64,000 nt of DNA from Berberis thunbergii (GCA_003290165.1 QNQO01000461.1:728629-792628); one strand, 5' to 3'. Positions 13,111-28,312 are shown, counted from the stretch's first letter. Notes: generated by a model not told the origin, from the sequence alone. Translations and numbers: made by a program.

Positions 13111-13279
13111 GACCGCCTAGATCCCGCCCAGACCCGCTCAGACAGCCCAAAACCGCCCAAACAACCCAGAACCGCCCAGACAACCCAGAACCGCCCGCCC
13201 AGCCATTAATCTGGGCGGTTTTCCACCTTCTAGCGCCTAGGCGGCCGCCCAAGCCGATTTTTAGAACACTGTTTACAAT

Positions 13280-13539
13280 GTATGAAAATTGCCATTTTCA
13301 ATGAAATTCACTATTTAAATATACATAAAATACGACACACACATTGTGTTGGAAAAATCATTGTTTACAATGTAGATAAGTACAGGGCAACCAACGTCTA
13401 GGTGTTAAACAATTATTAACCAATATTTAATTAATAAATAATGATGAAAGAAATATAAGAACCACACGAACAAGAAAGCAAGCAAGCAAACCAAAGAAAA
13501 CTGCCATTCATTACATTCTATTCATTTCAAATTTCAATG
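13280..13539. other. Short non-coding spacer
   Basis: AT-rich sequence between two hAT-type insertions; I see nothing coding in it. Confidence 0.4.
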
Positions 13540-13547
13540 GCTCTAAT

Positions 13548-14117
13548 TAGGGGTGGGCAATGTCGGTTCGGTTCGGTTTTGAGCCACAAACCGCTTTCGA
13601 ACCGATTTCATTCGGTTTGCCCAAAACCCAAATCGAAACCGAATTTTGTATTTGTAAACCGATGAATTCGATTTAACCGAATTTCGGATCGGTTCGGTTC
13701 GGTTGGGCCAAAATTTCAGGCTCAAGCATTTCAAAGACTTTCATTAAAACATGTCCAATTTTTTTACAGGCCCAATTTTTTTATAGACCCAATTTTTAGC
13801 CAAAAATTGAAAACTTTGAGAGAAGAGGGTGATTTAGTGCAAGAGGGTGTATACCGTGTATTACAGTGCATTTGTTGCACTAATCAAGTATTGACACCTA
13901 CTTGTTATTTAGTTATTTATATATATCTAATTAATTGGTCGGTTCGGTTATAAATCGGTCGGTTCAAAACTGTAAACCGATTTCGAACCGTTTATAATCG
14001 GTTCGGTTCGGTTTAAATTATTTTCTTTCTACTCATATTTCGGTTCGGTTACCGAACCGAATTTGAAAATCGATTCGGTCGGTTAACCGAATTTAAATCG
14101 GTTTTTGCCCACCCCTA
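13548..14117 (+). mobile_element. hAT MITE with TAGGGGTGGGCA ends
   Basis: The 570-bp element starts TAGGGGTGGGCA and ends TTGCCCACCCCTA. It is flanked on both sides by GCTCTAAT (13540-13547 and 14118-14125), an 8-bp target-site duplication. The interior is full of GGTTCGGTT/AACCGAA motifs on both strands, probably transposase-binding subterminal repeats. It encodes no protein. The same family of ends is seen at 30339-31382 and 34419-35290. Confidence 0.9.
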
Positions 14118-14125
14118 GCTCTAAT

Positions 14126-15137
14126 ATAGCTTTTTCTCCTCCTCTTTCCAAACCAATGAAGGTTGTAGGAGAAACCGAGAATTAGAAATAGACTTGAAAA
14201 AAAAATATAAAACCCAAAGCCATCTTTCTGTGTAGTCTAGAATTTTTCTAGAGGGGGGAAAGAAAGAGAAGAAAGATCCAAAGGGGACAAAAAAAAATTC
14301 ATATTTTCTCTCTTTTTACGTACATACATATTTCTTCTTCCAATTACGCACTCTCTAACAGAAAAACCAAGGACAAAGACCCAAGTTAAGATAAAAGGGT
14401 TTGAAAAATATTTGACCAGTCAATGACCTGAAATAAACAGTTTCGTGACTTTGATCACAAATTGAGGGCTAGACTCAAATAATTTTCAACACAATAACAA
14501 AACTCTAATAGTTATAAACAAGTACATCAACGGACTAACCCAACCAATACATGGAACCCTACAATGGCAGGCTTGAGTTGAACATACGCGAGTGTTTCTC
14601 AAGTTAGCTAGGATCGGGCTAGTGCTAATCCAATTGGTGTAAGTTGACTGGCTTTTGTCAAGGATTAACCAAGTTTTTTATTGGGGAAGATAAATTCCTG
14701 CTCTAAAACTCTCTTTTAAATTGCAAATCCATTTCAAAATTAGAAAATGATTTTCTTCATGTTTTCATACAATATTAAAATCCTTGTAAACATTATTATT
14801 TTATTTTTTTTCACAACCAAATAAAGGGCAATTTTGTAATTTAAAAACTATTATTCATTATTATCAACCAAAAACGATAAAAACGATAAACGAGTTGAGT
14901 AGCAGCTCGCCCACGTAACTAAACAAACCATCTAAGAATCTCCAATTGACAATAAAACACACGTAAGAATCTTCCAAAACCCTGTCTCCATAATATATAT
15001 CTTCCCTCCTCTTTCGTATGCATCGCTCTTTCCCTCCCTCAAAACCATCTTAAAATATTATTCAATTCACTACTTAACCTTCCCAAAAGGCATGCAAAAC
15101 TCCTCTCGTACGTTTCTAACAACAGAGAAGCACAAAC
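14126..15137 (+). promoter_or_regulatory. Upstream region of the MMP gene with a candidate TATA box
   Basis: This is about 1 kb of AT-rich DNA without coding signal, directly before the MMP start codon. TAATATATAT at 14991-15000 is a plausible TATA element, followed by a pyrimidine-rich stretch (15002-15040) where transcription could start. That would give a 5' leader of about 100 bases. The position is inferred from composition only. Confidence 0.4.
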
Positions 15138-16193
15138 ATGTTTCCTAGTTGTCATCATTTCTCTCTTCTTATTCTCTTCTTCATCTCCATACCTTATTGC
15201 TTCGCCATCCGAGACCTCATGATAAGTGCATCTCCTACTAGCAACGGTCACAACGCCACATGGAGCAACTTCAAGAAGCTCCTTGACGTCCAGAAAGGTA
15301 GTGAAGTTGATGGTATATCGGGGCTGAAAAAGTACCTTCATCATTTCGGGTATTTGCCTTTACTAGACGATGACAACAACGTCTTTGATACTCATTTCGA
15401 GTCAGCCTTGATGCGTTACCAATCAAAACTGGGTCTTCCAATCACTGGCAATCTTGACTCCAATACAATTTCTCAAATCATGGTCCCTCGTTGTGGCGTG
15501 GGTGATGGTGACACAAGAAATAGCCTTCTTCACACAACAGAGCACTTTGCATTCTTTCCGGGCCAGCCCAGGTGGGCACAGGCCACTCCAATGACCCTCA
15601 CATATTCCCTCTCCCCAAATAACACCATAGGATACTTAAAAGAATCAGACATGAAAGAAGTTTTTCGACGGGCTTTTACCAGGTGGGCCTTCGTAATACC
15701 CATAAATTTTACCGAGGCCCAAGAGTATTGGACGGCGGATATTAAAATTGGATTTTACAAGGGGGATCACGGAGATGGGGAGCCGTTCGATGGGGTGCTC
15801 GGTGTGCTAGGACACGCCTTTTCGCCCCAGAGTGGGAGGTTCCATCTCGATGCCGCGGAGACTTGGTCCATTGATCTTGGACATGAGAAATCGAATGTGG
15901 CCATTGATTTGGAATCAGTGGTGACCCATGAAATTGGACATGTCCTGGGGTTAGCCCACTCCAAGGTTAAGGAAGCTATCATGTACCCAAGCTTGAGCCC
16001 AAGGACGAAGAAGATTGATTTGAGAGTGGATGATGTGAATGGCGTGCAAGCTTTGTATGGATCAAACCCTAACTTCAAGTTTAGTTCTTTGTTAGCATCA
16101 GATACCTCTAAAACTGAAGCTCCTTCTATACCCAATAAATGGTCTATCTGGCTCTCCTTTCTATTAATTCTCATATTTCGTTTTAGATTGTAA
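15138..16193 (+). CDS. Plant matrix metalloproteinase (MMP, family M10A)
   Basis: This is a secreted zinc endopeptidase, expected at the plasma membrane or apoplast and probably GPI-anchored. The 351-residue frame is complete and intronless, the usual size and structure for plant MMPs. Residues 1-24 form a signal peptide ending near CFA. The propeptide carries a peptidoglycan-binding-like fold (ISGLKKYLHHFGYL) and the cysteine switch PRCGVGD with Cys119. The catalytic motif HEIGHVLGLAH begins at His264 (zinc ligands H264, H268, H274; catalytic E265), followed by the Met-turn (AIMYP). The C-terminus is hydrophobic (SIWLSFLLILIF), typical of a GPI signal. There is no hemopexin domain, as expected in plants. 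Everything needed for activity seems to be present. Its 3' end is duplicated at 35700-36371. This is the most convincing intact host gene in the window. Confidence 0.95.
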   Translation: MFPSCHHFSLLILFFISIPYCFAIRDLMISASPTSNGHNATWSNFKKLLDVQKGSEVDGISGLKKYLHHFGYLPLLDDDNNVFDTHFESALMRYQSKLGLPITGNLDSNTISQIMVPRCGVGDGDTRNSLLHTTEHFAFFPGQPRWAQATPMTLTYSLSPNNTIGYLKESDMKEVFRRAFTRWAFVIPINFTEAQEYWTADIKIGFYKGDHGDGEPFDGVLGVLGHAFSPQSGRFHLDAAETWSIDLGHEKSNVAIDLESVVTHEIGHVLGLAHSKVKEAIMYPSLSPRTKKIDLRVDDVNGVQALYGSNPNFKFSSLLASDTSKTEAPSIPNKWSIWLSFLLILIFRFRL

Positions 16194-16772
16194 AATAGGA
16201 GTTTTTTTTTTTTTAAGCTAATTTTTATACATACTGAACTTAATTAAACTTTAGTGGATGTATGTATATAACTCATTCCATCATATTCAGACAAGTCTTA
16301 ATCCTTAAATATAATATATATTGTGTGCCTCACATTTCATTTTAAATATGAAAGTTGAGTTTTATGGCAATAATGAAGTCAGACAGTTATGTAGTTGCAA
16401 TTCGATTCGTCCACTTTGAAACTTATATTTGGATAATCAAACTCTCTTAAATAGTTTTTGGATAGATGTTGATAAATTCCATTATGTTTAGTTTCTAAAC
16501 TTATATGATTATTAGAGGTAGGTTGTTGTGACTAAAGGGTTGTCAAATACCAAATTCACATCAAATGGCCAATTTTTCAAAATTAGGATTTTGAATGTGA
16601 CTTCTTGAATCATTACCAGAGGAATATGTAATAAAAGCACTAAAAACTGTGGGGTTTCCACTATATAAGGGTTCAAATTACCTCAATTTTATATTTCTCA
16701 CTTTAATTCCTTTCTTGTACAGTTTACATTGTTAGAAATTTCTGAATAATTGATAATTGTACTTGTAGATGT
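16100..16772 (+). repeat. MMP 3' end and downstream region, copy 1 of a duplication
   Basis: The last codons of the MMP gene, its 3' UTR and flanking DNA up to GATGT at 16772 recur at 35700-36371 with few substitutions. This copy is cut at 16773 by the CACTA element. Confidence 0.95.
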
Positions 16773-16784
16773 CACTACGACATA

Positions 16785-17225
16785 TTCGTTTTTACCGGCG
16801 CTTTGTAAAGCGCTAGTATATCCGAAAGAGTGCCAGTTTAGATCATAGACGACATTTTATAAAGCGTCGCAAGAGCGCCGATAAAGGTCTGTGCTGCGAA
16901 AGGATTATCGGCGCTTTAAGTGAAGCGCCGGTTCAAATTAACATTGCCACCAAAGAGATGTATATGTCAATTCCAACGCCGTATTTATACCCTTTTAATG
17001 GCGCTATAAAGCGCCGGTAAAGACCTTTTAAAGCGCAGGTAAAAACTTTTTTCCGACGCTTTTAAAGCACCAGTAATGTTAACAAACATGTAATAAACCT
17101 TTTTAATGGCGCTTGAAAGCGCCGCAAAAGACTGTTTTGGCGATGCTTGCAAAGCGCCGGTTGTGCTAACACTTTTTACCGACACTTTAAAAGCGCCGGT
17201 TTTGTTAGCATACCTGAAAAAAAAA
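16785..17225. repeat. Left subterminal repeats of the large CACTA element
   Basis: At least ten copies of a motif close to GGCGCTTTNAAAGCGCCGG in both orientations, each partly palindromic. They match the motif at 33480-35690. Frames open across this region (for example 16985-17245) are by-products of the repeat. Confidence 0.85.
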
Positions 17226-17439
17226 TCAATTTTCAGGCACCTCAACTTGCATCAATAAAAAATAAAAACCTGTCATTGGGACGGAAAAATAGACAGTGAA
17301 TTTTTAATATACACAAAAAAATATACAATCTGCACGACACAGGCATAAACTTCCCTCGTCAATTCAACATCATTTACAAACTTCACCTAATTAAGTAAGT
17401 CACTTCAATTGCCGAAAGATGACAACATTTTCTAGCCAC

Positions 17440-17720
17440 TGATTTGCAAACTCCGTCAGGCTCCATGTGAAAGTGCTACAAGGAATGCATAAACTCCATC
17501 CTTGATGTTCATCAACGTTTCATGCTTTCTTTTTTCAGCGATGAGACCATTTTTTACCACTGCAATCAGATCAGCATAGTAATAGTCAGCTCCACCATGA
17601 CTCGGTCCAATGCATCTTGAACCACTCGTTCAGATTCAACATTAAGTGCACTCGTGGCCTCGTCTAATAGTATAATCTTGGGTCCTTTAATTAGAATCTG
17701 GTGCATATGAGCTCGCTTGA
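17440..17720 (-). pseudogene. Captured fragment of an ABCB (MDR/P-glycoprotein-type) transporter gene
   Basis: Read on the minus strand, the sequence gives [20 protein letters not shown] followed by [11 protein letters not shown], which is the Walker B and D-loop of a plant ABCB nucleotide-binding domain. After a gap it continues with [12 protein letters not shown] and [19 protein letters not shown], the region close to the C-terminus. The segment between them (where AHRLSTIK would be) is missing and stops interrupt the frame. Only the end of one nucleotide-binding domain is present, so it cannot encode a transporter. It lies inside the large CACTA, on the same strand as the transposase-type gene. 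Confidence 0.85.
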
Positions 17721-18195
17721 GAAATCACTATGTCAACCATAGAGTAAAGAAGACCTGCAAGGCAGACAACAAAGACAGACCAATGATGATCAAATAATTT
17801 GGATTAGAAGACAAAGTTATGTGAATTGATCACTGAATATGCATATTTGGCCTTCTGCAACATCTTGTCTAACATGATGGCTGACAAGTGATTCACATTT
17901 CTACAAGGGATGCTTGTTCTTGATAAAACCAATGTCTATAAAGTTGAGAAAACATCTCAAAATAAACAATACTAAACATGGTGTTCACTAACTAATCAAG
18001 AATGAAATGCTCATTTGATCTACAATTACCATCAAGAGACTCATCATTTTGTTATCTTTCATATTCTGCTTTCAAATCTAGATTATATTCTGTTTTCAGA
18101 TCTATATAATGTCACAATGATCTTATTAACATCAGCAAAAAGTGTTATTCATAAAATTCTTCAAGCCTTTTCATATAATCTTTACACCAGCCTTT
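17721..18195. other. CACTA interior without a recognised gene
   Basis: Non-coding sequence between the ABCB fragment and the nested CACTA element. The last three bases, TTT at 18193-18195, are the target duplication of that nested element. Confidence 0.4.
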
Positions 18196-18365
18196 CACTA
18201 CAACACAAATGCCCAATAATAGCATTTGTTAATAGCGGTTTTGCTAAATACGCTATCAAATATCAAATTTTAATGTAAACAAAAACGAAACGCTGTGAAA
18301 AAAAAAGCGGGCTTTTTTGCGCTCGTTTCTTCCCTCCTTTGTTTTATTGGGCGCTCGAGTTAGAG

Positions 18366-18640
18366 CTCGATGAAACTCCACCCTCCCCTCAATCTCGTCG
18401 TCTCCCTCACTGCTAGCTCCCTCATCTCGCCATTTCCCTCCCTGCTCTCTCCATATCTCCATCTCCCTCACTGCTCCCTCCATTTCACCATCACCCTCAC
18501 TGCTCCCTCCATCTCTCCATCGTCCTCACTGCTCTCTCCATATCTTCATCTTCATCTCCCTCACTACTCCCTCCATCTCTCTGTCGCCCTCCCTCTTTCT
18601 ATCTGCTACTTTCCCTCCCTTTTTTGTCGCTTGATCTCAC
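18366..18640 (+). repeat. CT-rich low-complexity tract
   Basis: An irregular repeat of CTCCCTCACTGCTCCCTCCATCTC-like units. Frames on both strands stay open because of composition only. It may be a 5' UTR-like capture, but nothing shows this. Confidence 0.6.
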
Positions 18641-19040
18641 TCTATCGTAGTCGATTCACCTCTCACTTGATTCGACAATAGTTGTTCGTCTTTCTGGGGT
18701 GCTCCTCTCACATCAACGCCACAAATGGATCGATTTCTCGGTCCCTGATGAAGACTATGTTGTTGAAGAGGCATGGTCTTGCATGATTGGTATGATTTCC
18801 TAACAACCCTTTAACAAAGTTTCAATTTTTATGTTGAATGTTACTGGATTTTTATGTTGAATGCCCCTTTTCCTTTCTCTTCTTCTTCGCAGCAAACCAT
18901 GGCTCTACTTCCATCGAAACCCTTTTTAGATTAGAGACTAATAACCACATGTCACGTTTGTTTGATTTTATGACTATCGCTTGCTAATGATTCAGTGTTT
19001 TTTGGTGTTGAAAATTATTTTTTTCTCTGTGTTTGAATAA

Positions 19041-21027
<1,987 letters not shown>

Positions 21028-21210
21028 GTAATTTCTTTTCTCGTCCCTTGTGCGACTGAAAGTTTGAATAAAATGCTAGATGAAACTTTAGGCACTAACA
21101 TATATCTTAGGTTGAATCTCAATATCTGGATGACAAAAAGTAGTTAGGGTGAACCACCTAAGTCTCTGCTGAAAGGGAGAATCTCACTCTTAGGTTATAT
21201 CATGTTACAG

Positions 21211-22146
21211 GACAAGCCCTGCTGAGTTTATTGTGCCCTTTGAGCGGTATATGGAGTCCACCAAGAACAATTATTCTATTGGAATGAGGTTCAAGATGAG
21301 ATTTGAAGGTGAAGAAGCTCCAGAGCAGAGGTATGTTAGTGGTGCTCCACATACTGAATAAGCTTAGCTATGCTGTCTTCTTACTATGAGCGATGTCAGT
21401 TTTCTCCCTGTTTATCTTAGTTCTCGGGATTCTTTTTGGTTCATATGACAGGTTTACTGGCACCATAGTTGGAATCGGAGACTCTGATCCGAACAAGTGG
21501 CCTGCTTCAAAATGGAGATGCCTCAACGTAATCATTTTTTTTTAAGAATGTTTGGATTTATTAAATTGATTTGTTTACTTTATTCTGTTTTTAATTTGTT
21601 TGTATTGTTTGTTTCTGCAGGTTCGGTGGGATGAACATTCTTCTGTTCCTTGCCCAGAGAAGGTCTCGCCATGGAAAATTGAACCTGCACTAACTCCTAC
21701 TCTGAATGCACTTCAGATGCCTCGGCCTGAAAGGCTCAGAGTTCCATCATCCCCAGATTCTACTGTTCACAGTAGGGAAGGTAGAGCCTACTATGCTTGA
21801 CACATTTATCTCTTTATTGGCAATTAGTTCGGGTTACCTAGTTACCTAATCAATGTAGAGTATGTCAAGTCATTGACAAGTTTGTTGACTTGCTTAGGTC
21901 CATCTAAAGTCACTGTAGACCCTGCACCTGTAAATGGCTTTTCGAGGGTCTTGCAAGGTCAAGAAACCTCGACCTTGAGAGGTTCTCTTGCTGAACATAA
22001 TGAGTCTGACACTGCTCAAAACCTGTTTCATGGACAACATTGCAACATGAGGAGAAGATTGATTCGGTGTCCAGCCAAAGGAAATATAGGTCAGAGAATT
22101 GGCCACTGCCATTAAGGCACCTCTTCTCACCTCTGATCTCTTCAAG
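21211..22146 (+). pseudogene. ARF2-like: Captured auxin response factor (ARF2-like) gene fragment with introns
   Basis: Four exon blocks are visible: 21211-21330 (TSPAEFIVPFERYMES ... GEEAPEQ), 21452-21527 (FTGTIVGIGDSDPNKW), 21621-21780 (VRWDEHSSVPCPEKVSPWKIE) and 21898 to about 22146 (SKVTVDPAPVNGFSRVLQGQ). They cover the end of the auxin-response (MP) domain and the start of the middle region of an ARF2-type repressor. Neither the B3 DNA-binding domain nor the PB1 domain is present. The last block shifts frame near 22018 but ARF2-like residues (EEKIDSV) continue in another frame. The introns are kept, so capture was at the DNA level. The acceptor at 21210 is in phase with the preceding carboxypeptidase donor at 21028. 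Confidence 0.9.
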
Positions 22147-23970
<1,824 letters not shown>

Positions 23971-23971
23971 G

Positions 23972-24136
23972 TGTCTCTTCTCTTGGTGGGTTACGGTTTT
24001 GGAGCTTCCTTTGTTGCCCTCTTTGCCCAGTTGGGTGGTGGAATTTACACTAAGGCAGCTGATGTTGGAGCCGATCTTGTTGGAAAAGTAGAGCAGGGAA
24101 TACCCGAAGACGATCTTAGGAATCCTGCGGTCATTG
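23972..24136 (+). pseudogene. AVP2-like: Captured exon of a type II vacuolar/Golgi H+-pyrophosphatase (AVP2-like)
   Basis: The frame reads [20 protein letters not shown], then [20 protein letters not shown] and [11 protein letters not shown]. This is the highly conserved membrane segment and substrate-binding loop ([14 protein letters not shown]) of proton-pumping pyrophosphatases; [14 protein letters not shown] points to the type II (K+-independent) group. An acceptor-like AG precedes it. The DNVGDCAA segment that should follow is missing, and the frame runs into intron-like sequence. So only one exon of a roughly 800-residue pump was captured. Confidence 0.88.
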
Positions 24137-25120
24137 TATATCTGGCAAGTACGTTGATTGTTCTTTTATGACTAGGATACAATTTTGCATAGTGTTGCGA
24201 CTACATGTCATGTTACTTAGTCCTTTTGACATTATGTTGTTATCATGGTATACATTTCGATAAAAAAAGTTATTTGTTTTGGCTAAGCTATTTAGCATTT
24301 TGTTCATTGTTCTTTTTGAATAGTTTATGAATGATTTTTGCTATGGAGATGCAACTATGTTGCATAAAACTCCTCGAAGTGAAAATTTCAATTGTTATTG
24401 TTATAATTCAATACTTAAGAATGGCGAGTCCGGATATTCAAATTCTTACATGTGTTCGCCATTGTTTAGTACTTGTTGGCCATTGTTTAGTCCTGATTTA
24501 TTTTGTTGGAATTTATGCATTGAATTGCATGCACGAAAGACAAATCTTGATAGTCTGTTGGTTTAGAACAATATTGTTTCTACCGCATTTAAATGATAGT
24601 GTGTAGATATATGGTTTTGTATTACGAATTGAACTGAATGGCAAAAGCTGGGTTTTGGAATAGTCCATTGGTGGTGATTACATTTAGCATGATGAATGTT
24701 TGACCAAAATTTTTGTAGGGTTCAAATTGTGTTTTTATACTGAATTTTGGTTGGTGGATAGATGGTTATTTACATTTGGTGCTATTTTGTTGTGTTATGT
24801 AGGGATTTGCAGTCTTATGGATCATCTCTTAGCATATTTTAGGCACTAAAAGTACTTTGTTTTTGGTGGATAATCAGCCATTATTGACAGACTTAGATTC
24901 ACGGGCAGCACACCTGTGTCAATTGATAGTTACCAAGGTTGCAAATGAAACAACTTTGATGTCACATTTACTTTTGTTTAGAAGGCAAATGTTTTCAACT
25001 TAAAAAAATTGATTTGTGTTCGTATGCAGTCCAAGTTGTCCCCATTCGTGAACAATAGAGCACGGCGGGGGAAAAAGAGATGTGAATTAAAGGATACGAG
25101 TGCTCAAACTGCTATCCCGA
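24137..25120. other. CACTA interior without a recognised gene
   Basis: AT-rich non-coding DNA. Open frames at 24327-24606 match nothing I know. Confidence 0.35.
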
Positions 25121-25125
25121 GTGCT

Positions 25126-25258
25126 CAAACTGCTGCTGCTGCTGTTGCTGTTGCTGTTGCTGTCGTTGCTATCGTTGCTGTTATTGCTGTCGATAGCCCC
25201 TGTTGTTGTTGCTGTTGATGTTGCTGTTTCTGCTGTCGTTGTTGTTGTTGTAGGTGTA
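25126..25258 (+). repeat. (GCT/GTT)n trinucleotide microsatellite
   Basis: About 130 bases of GCTGCTGTTGCTGTTGCT-type triplets with GTC and ATC variants. It creates the Val/Ala-rich frame at 25009-25218 and a Gln-rich frame on the minus strand. I do not treat either as a gene. Confidence 0.85.
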
Positions 25259-25564
25259 GATTAATAAGAGTTTGTACATTATGTACAATCATCATCACAA
25301 AAATTATGTCGTTGCTTTCGTTCCCTTTTTTCCCTTGAAACATTATGTAAATTCATCATCACAAAAATGTTTAGATCATTCAACATTTCTTTTAGCAAAA
25401 GGAAGTGAAAATAATACATTTTATTTTCTTTTGCTTGATCACCAACATGGTGTTTCTTGTCTTTGTCACAATGAATTTCGAGTGCTCAGGCTAATGCATA
25501 CATGATAAGATGTAATAAAAAGTCATTTGATAGTAAAATAAAAAAAAAAAAAATTTGCTATGTA

Positions 25565-25780
25565 TACTTACAAACGCTATGGTAAAGTCTACCATAGCGG
25601 TTTTAGAGTCTACTATAGCGGTTTTAAACGCTATGGAAGAGGCTACCATAGCGGTTTTGAAACGCTATAAAAGCAAACTTACCATAGCGTTTTAAAACTG
25701 CTATAATAGATCCCCTGGGTCTATTATAGCGCCGGCTGTCATAGCGGTTACCCTACCATAGCGGTTTTTAAACGCTATTG
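25565..25780. repeat. Right subterminal repeats of the nested CACTA element
   Basis: About nine copies of ACCATAGCGGTTTTAAACGCTAT-like units in alternating orientation immediately before the right terminus. Confidence 0.85.
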
Positions 25781-25804
25781 ATCACAATTTTTCTTGTAGT
25801 GTTT

Positions 25805-26690
25805 TACTTATTGAAAAAAGACATTGTGTGAACTAGACCAGAATTAAAAGTATGTTGAGGCATCTTCTCATAGTTAAAACTTGGACTTAAAGTTACAACC
25901 TTTGACATTGATCGAGTTTTCAAAAACGATTATTAAATAAAGCTAATGCATGTGTATTGAAATTGCATTATAATTACAACACAGAACAGTTGAAGGCGAT
26001 TGCAGATGGAGTAATCACAAAGGATCATCTGTGCTTATATATCAAACAACAAAATCGTGATCACCGCTATTAGACACACAGAGTAGGGAGTGATTACCTC
26101 ATAAAGTTTGCCGGACAAGATCCCCATATGATGAAAACATTTAATTCTTGAATTATACTCCAAATCATAATTGGCACCCGAGTTCCCAAGCAAGTACCTC
26201 TACATCGAATTTGCACATTGAATGTCGTTTAAAATGTGTCTGGCAAAAAAGCTCGGAACCTTGACATGCATAAAGTTCTGTAACAAAATCAATTACCATA
26301 AGGTTGATGAGTGGTTCAAACCGAGCTTCAATACCTATAGCGTGCACCATGGAAACGTCAGAAGTTGTTAAACTTAATGTAAAGATCGGAGAACTATCCG
26401 AATAGCAAACCAACACTATACTTCATGTGAGATTGAATTATCGATTGAAATAAAAATTTTAGACATTACCATCTAATTTATGTTGAACAATAACAGGAAT
26501 CACCGTGCCAGAATAGGATCTAGATTAAAGCGAGTGAGCACCATGTTGCAAATAGACCAGAAGGCAACCTGTTCCTGTGCATGTATACGTGTACCATATA
26601 GCATAGCACAGCTTCTAAAATCTAAAAATAGTAGATTTAGGAATATCCAAAGAGATACCATATAACCATTCTGTTATGAATGAACACATA
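25805..26690. other. Large CACTA interior, unassigned
   Basis: Resumes the large CACTA element after the nested one. A minus-strand frame at 26165-26416 is open, with VHAIGIEARFEPLINLMVID, but I do not recognise it. It may be a captured exon. Confidence 0.3.
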
Positions 26691-26694
26691 TTTG

Positions 26695-27195
26695 ACAAGG
26701 AAATTTTCGGATTCATGTCACATAACTGATCAGACTTCTTCCTAAAGTGGGATATGACTGCTTGCTTCAATTGTCCATCGTCCACTTCTATCTCTGAAAG
26801 AGACTTCAATGCAGCAACTTCATCTTCTGGCGATCCATATATTGATATACCATTACTACCTACGAATACAGCCTGCAGCCTGCAGCCTGCAGCCTGCAGC
26901 CAGCTGGTATCGTCTATTAGCTCCAGAAACGGATCAACCTATAATGAATGACATTTTAATAAATCTCAGCCATGTTTGAATCTAATATTTATCTTCACAA
27001 AGTGAAATTATCTAATTTCCTCTAAGAGACATTAGAGTTGAGACAAAAGGATATGGTAAAGAGATGAACCGTTTTCTCCGTGAGCATCGCCTACACATAG
27101 GGGATAAGCTGTGGAAGCCTGCTGGCCTTGGCTGCAAATATGAGCATGGATGATGCCAACACAAAGAGAGATCTTTTACGAGATGGTGGCAAAAC
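26695..27195 (-). pseudogene. Captured fragment of an EFR3-like / SEMI-ROLLED LEAF 2-type gene
   Basis: Two minus-strand exon blocks are visible. The first, about 27195-27065, reads LPPSRKRSLFVLASSMLIFA then AKASRLPQLIPYV and LTEKTV. The second starts after an AG at 26938 with VDPFLELIDDTSWL and continues with ISIYGSPEDEVAALKSLSEI and EVDDGQLKQAVISHFRK. Both match my memory of the plant armadillo-fold proteins related to EFR3, which help anchor a phosphatidylinositol 4-kinase complex at the plasma membrane. A 7-base tandem repeat has expanded in block 2. No further exons are seen. It lies in the CACTA, on the transposase strand. Confidence 0.72.
26870..26902 (+). repeat. GCCTGCA 7-bp tandem repeat inside the EFR3-like exon
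   Basis: About four and a half copies of GCCTGCA in a row. On the minus strand it adds repeats of CRLQAA-like residues to the captured exon. Confidence 0.85.
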
Positions 27196-28312
27196 CCCTA
27201 CAAATTGTGAAGAAGAAATGAGAAGCCCATTTCAGAATCAGAGGATAATTGAGTTTCAATGCATAACCCTCGTTTCCAATATGAACTATGTCTACTGTTA
27301 ACCCACTGGTGTATAAAAACACATTGGGTGCTCAAATTCCCTGCTAAAACAAAATGTTGCAGGATTGTTCCCTTTGTCTAAGTTGTCATCACCATGTTCT
27401 ATGCTAGTAACACAACATCCAAGTGAACAATCTCGGTTGTCCAATTGAACACACCACACCTTGAAACAGAACTATGAAAAATCTAATATAAATAAAGAAC
27501 AATCGATCAACTAATTTACCTTCTTGTCCACGGGAGATATTCTGCAGTGAGAACGCCAGCTGGAAACACCGTACTAACAGGATATGATTGGAGTTCTGTC
27601 ATAAAATATCATCCTTACAAAATTTCAAAATAAAATAACCTTAAATACTACTTTCACATAAAAGAAAGTGAGTTTCCAATAGAAAGAAAGTATGCATGTG
27701 ATTCTGTATAACAACAAATAAAAACATAAAATCTTTTTATTCAGTTGATAAATTATCTCTCAGGAAATCAAAATATATGTCGAAGTGGATCTATCTCAAA
27801 GAAATATAAGAAAATATAAATACAATTAGAAGCAGTACTCTACATCCCAGTAATACAGATTTCTATTCAACACAATTTCCTGAAATCAAGCAAACCATCA
27901 TTGCCGCATACCAATATCCCAATGGCGAATGCTTCTATTACATGACAACTCCATTTAAAAGACTTCAAGTTTTCAACTAACACAGTGCAAAAATGTTACG
28001 CTCATCATCAGGCAGGTAAATACCAAAACATTTCCCACATTGTCCTCCAGGCATCAATTACCAAATCAGCTATCTTTCAAATTGTGAATGTCTAATTAAC
28101 AATACATGTCACATAAATACACTGTTTACAGATCTTTTTGTCATGGAGAGAACATATGTAATAGACCTAGGAATAGAAACTGAGATATGTGCCTATGAAG
28201 TGATTCCTAATCTCAATAAAGCTCACCTACGTGTTTAACCAGTACAGGAGTCTTGTGGCCTGTGTACTGTAAGATGTTTTCATTATCTCCGGAGTCTAAA
28301 TAATAATCATAC
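27196..28312. other. Large CACTA interior, unassigned
   Basis: Mostly AT-rich, intron-like DNA. A minus-strand piece around 27530-27600 (VFPAGVLTAEYLP) may be another captured exon, but I cannot assign it. Confidence 0.35.

Larger units (their letters stand above)
6990..13271 (+). mobile_element. hAT-type element, non-autonomous, containing a chromovirus
   Basis: The left end reads CAATGTTCTAAAAATCG and the right end is the reverse complement of CAGTGTTCTAAAAATCG. Both are flanked by the same 8 bases, TTTACAAT, at 6982-6989 and 13272-13279. An 8-bp duplication fits the hAT superfamily. Just inside each end is a GC-rich block of CGCCTAGGCG- and CCGCCCAGAC-like repeats (7010-7060 and about 13111-13255). 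No transposase is encoded. Without the inserted retrotransposon (7526 to about 13110) the element would be about 0.7 kb. A relative with a BED-finger coding region starts at 42582. Confidence 0.8.

Noticed and set aside
15767..16174. 135-residue minus-strand frame
   Set aside because: Shadow of the MMP gene on the other strand.
18370..18681. 103-residue Ser/Pro/Leu-rich frame
   Set aside because: Product of the CT-rich low-complexity tract.
25009..25218. Val/Ala-rich open frame
   Set aside because: It is only the translation of the GCT/GTT microsatellite.
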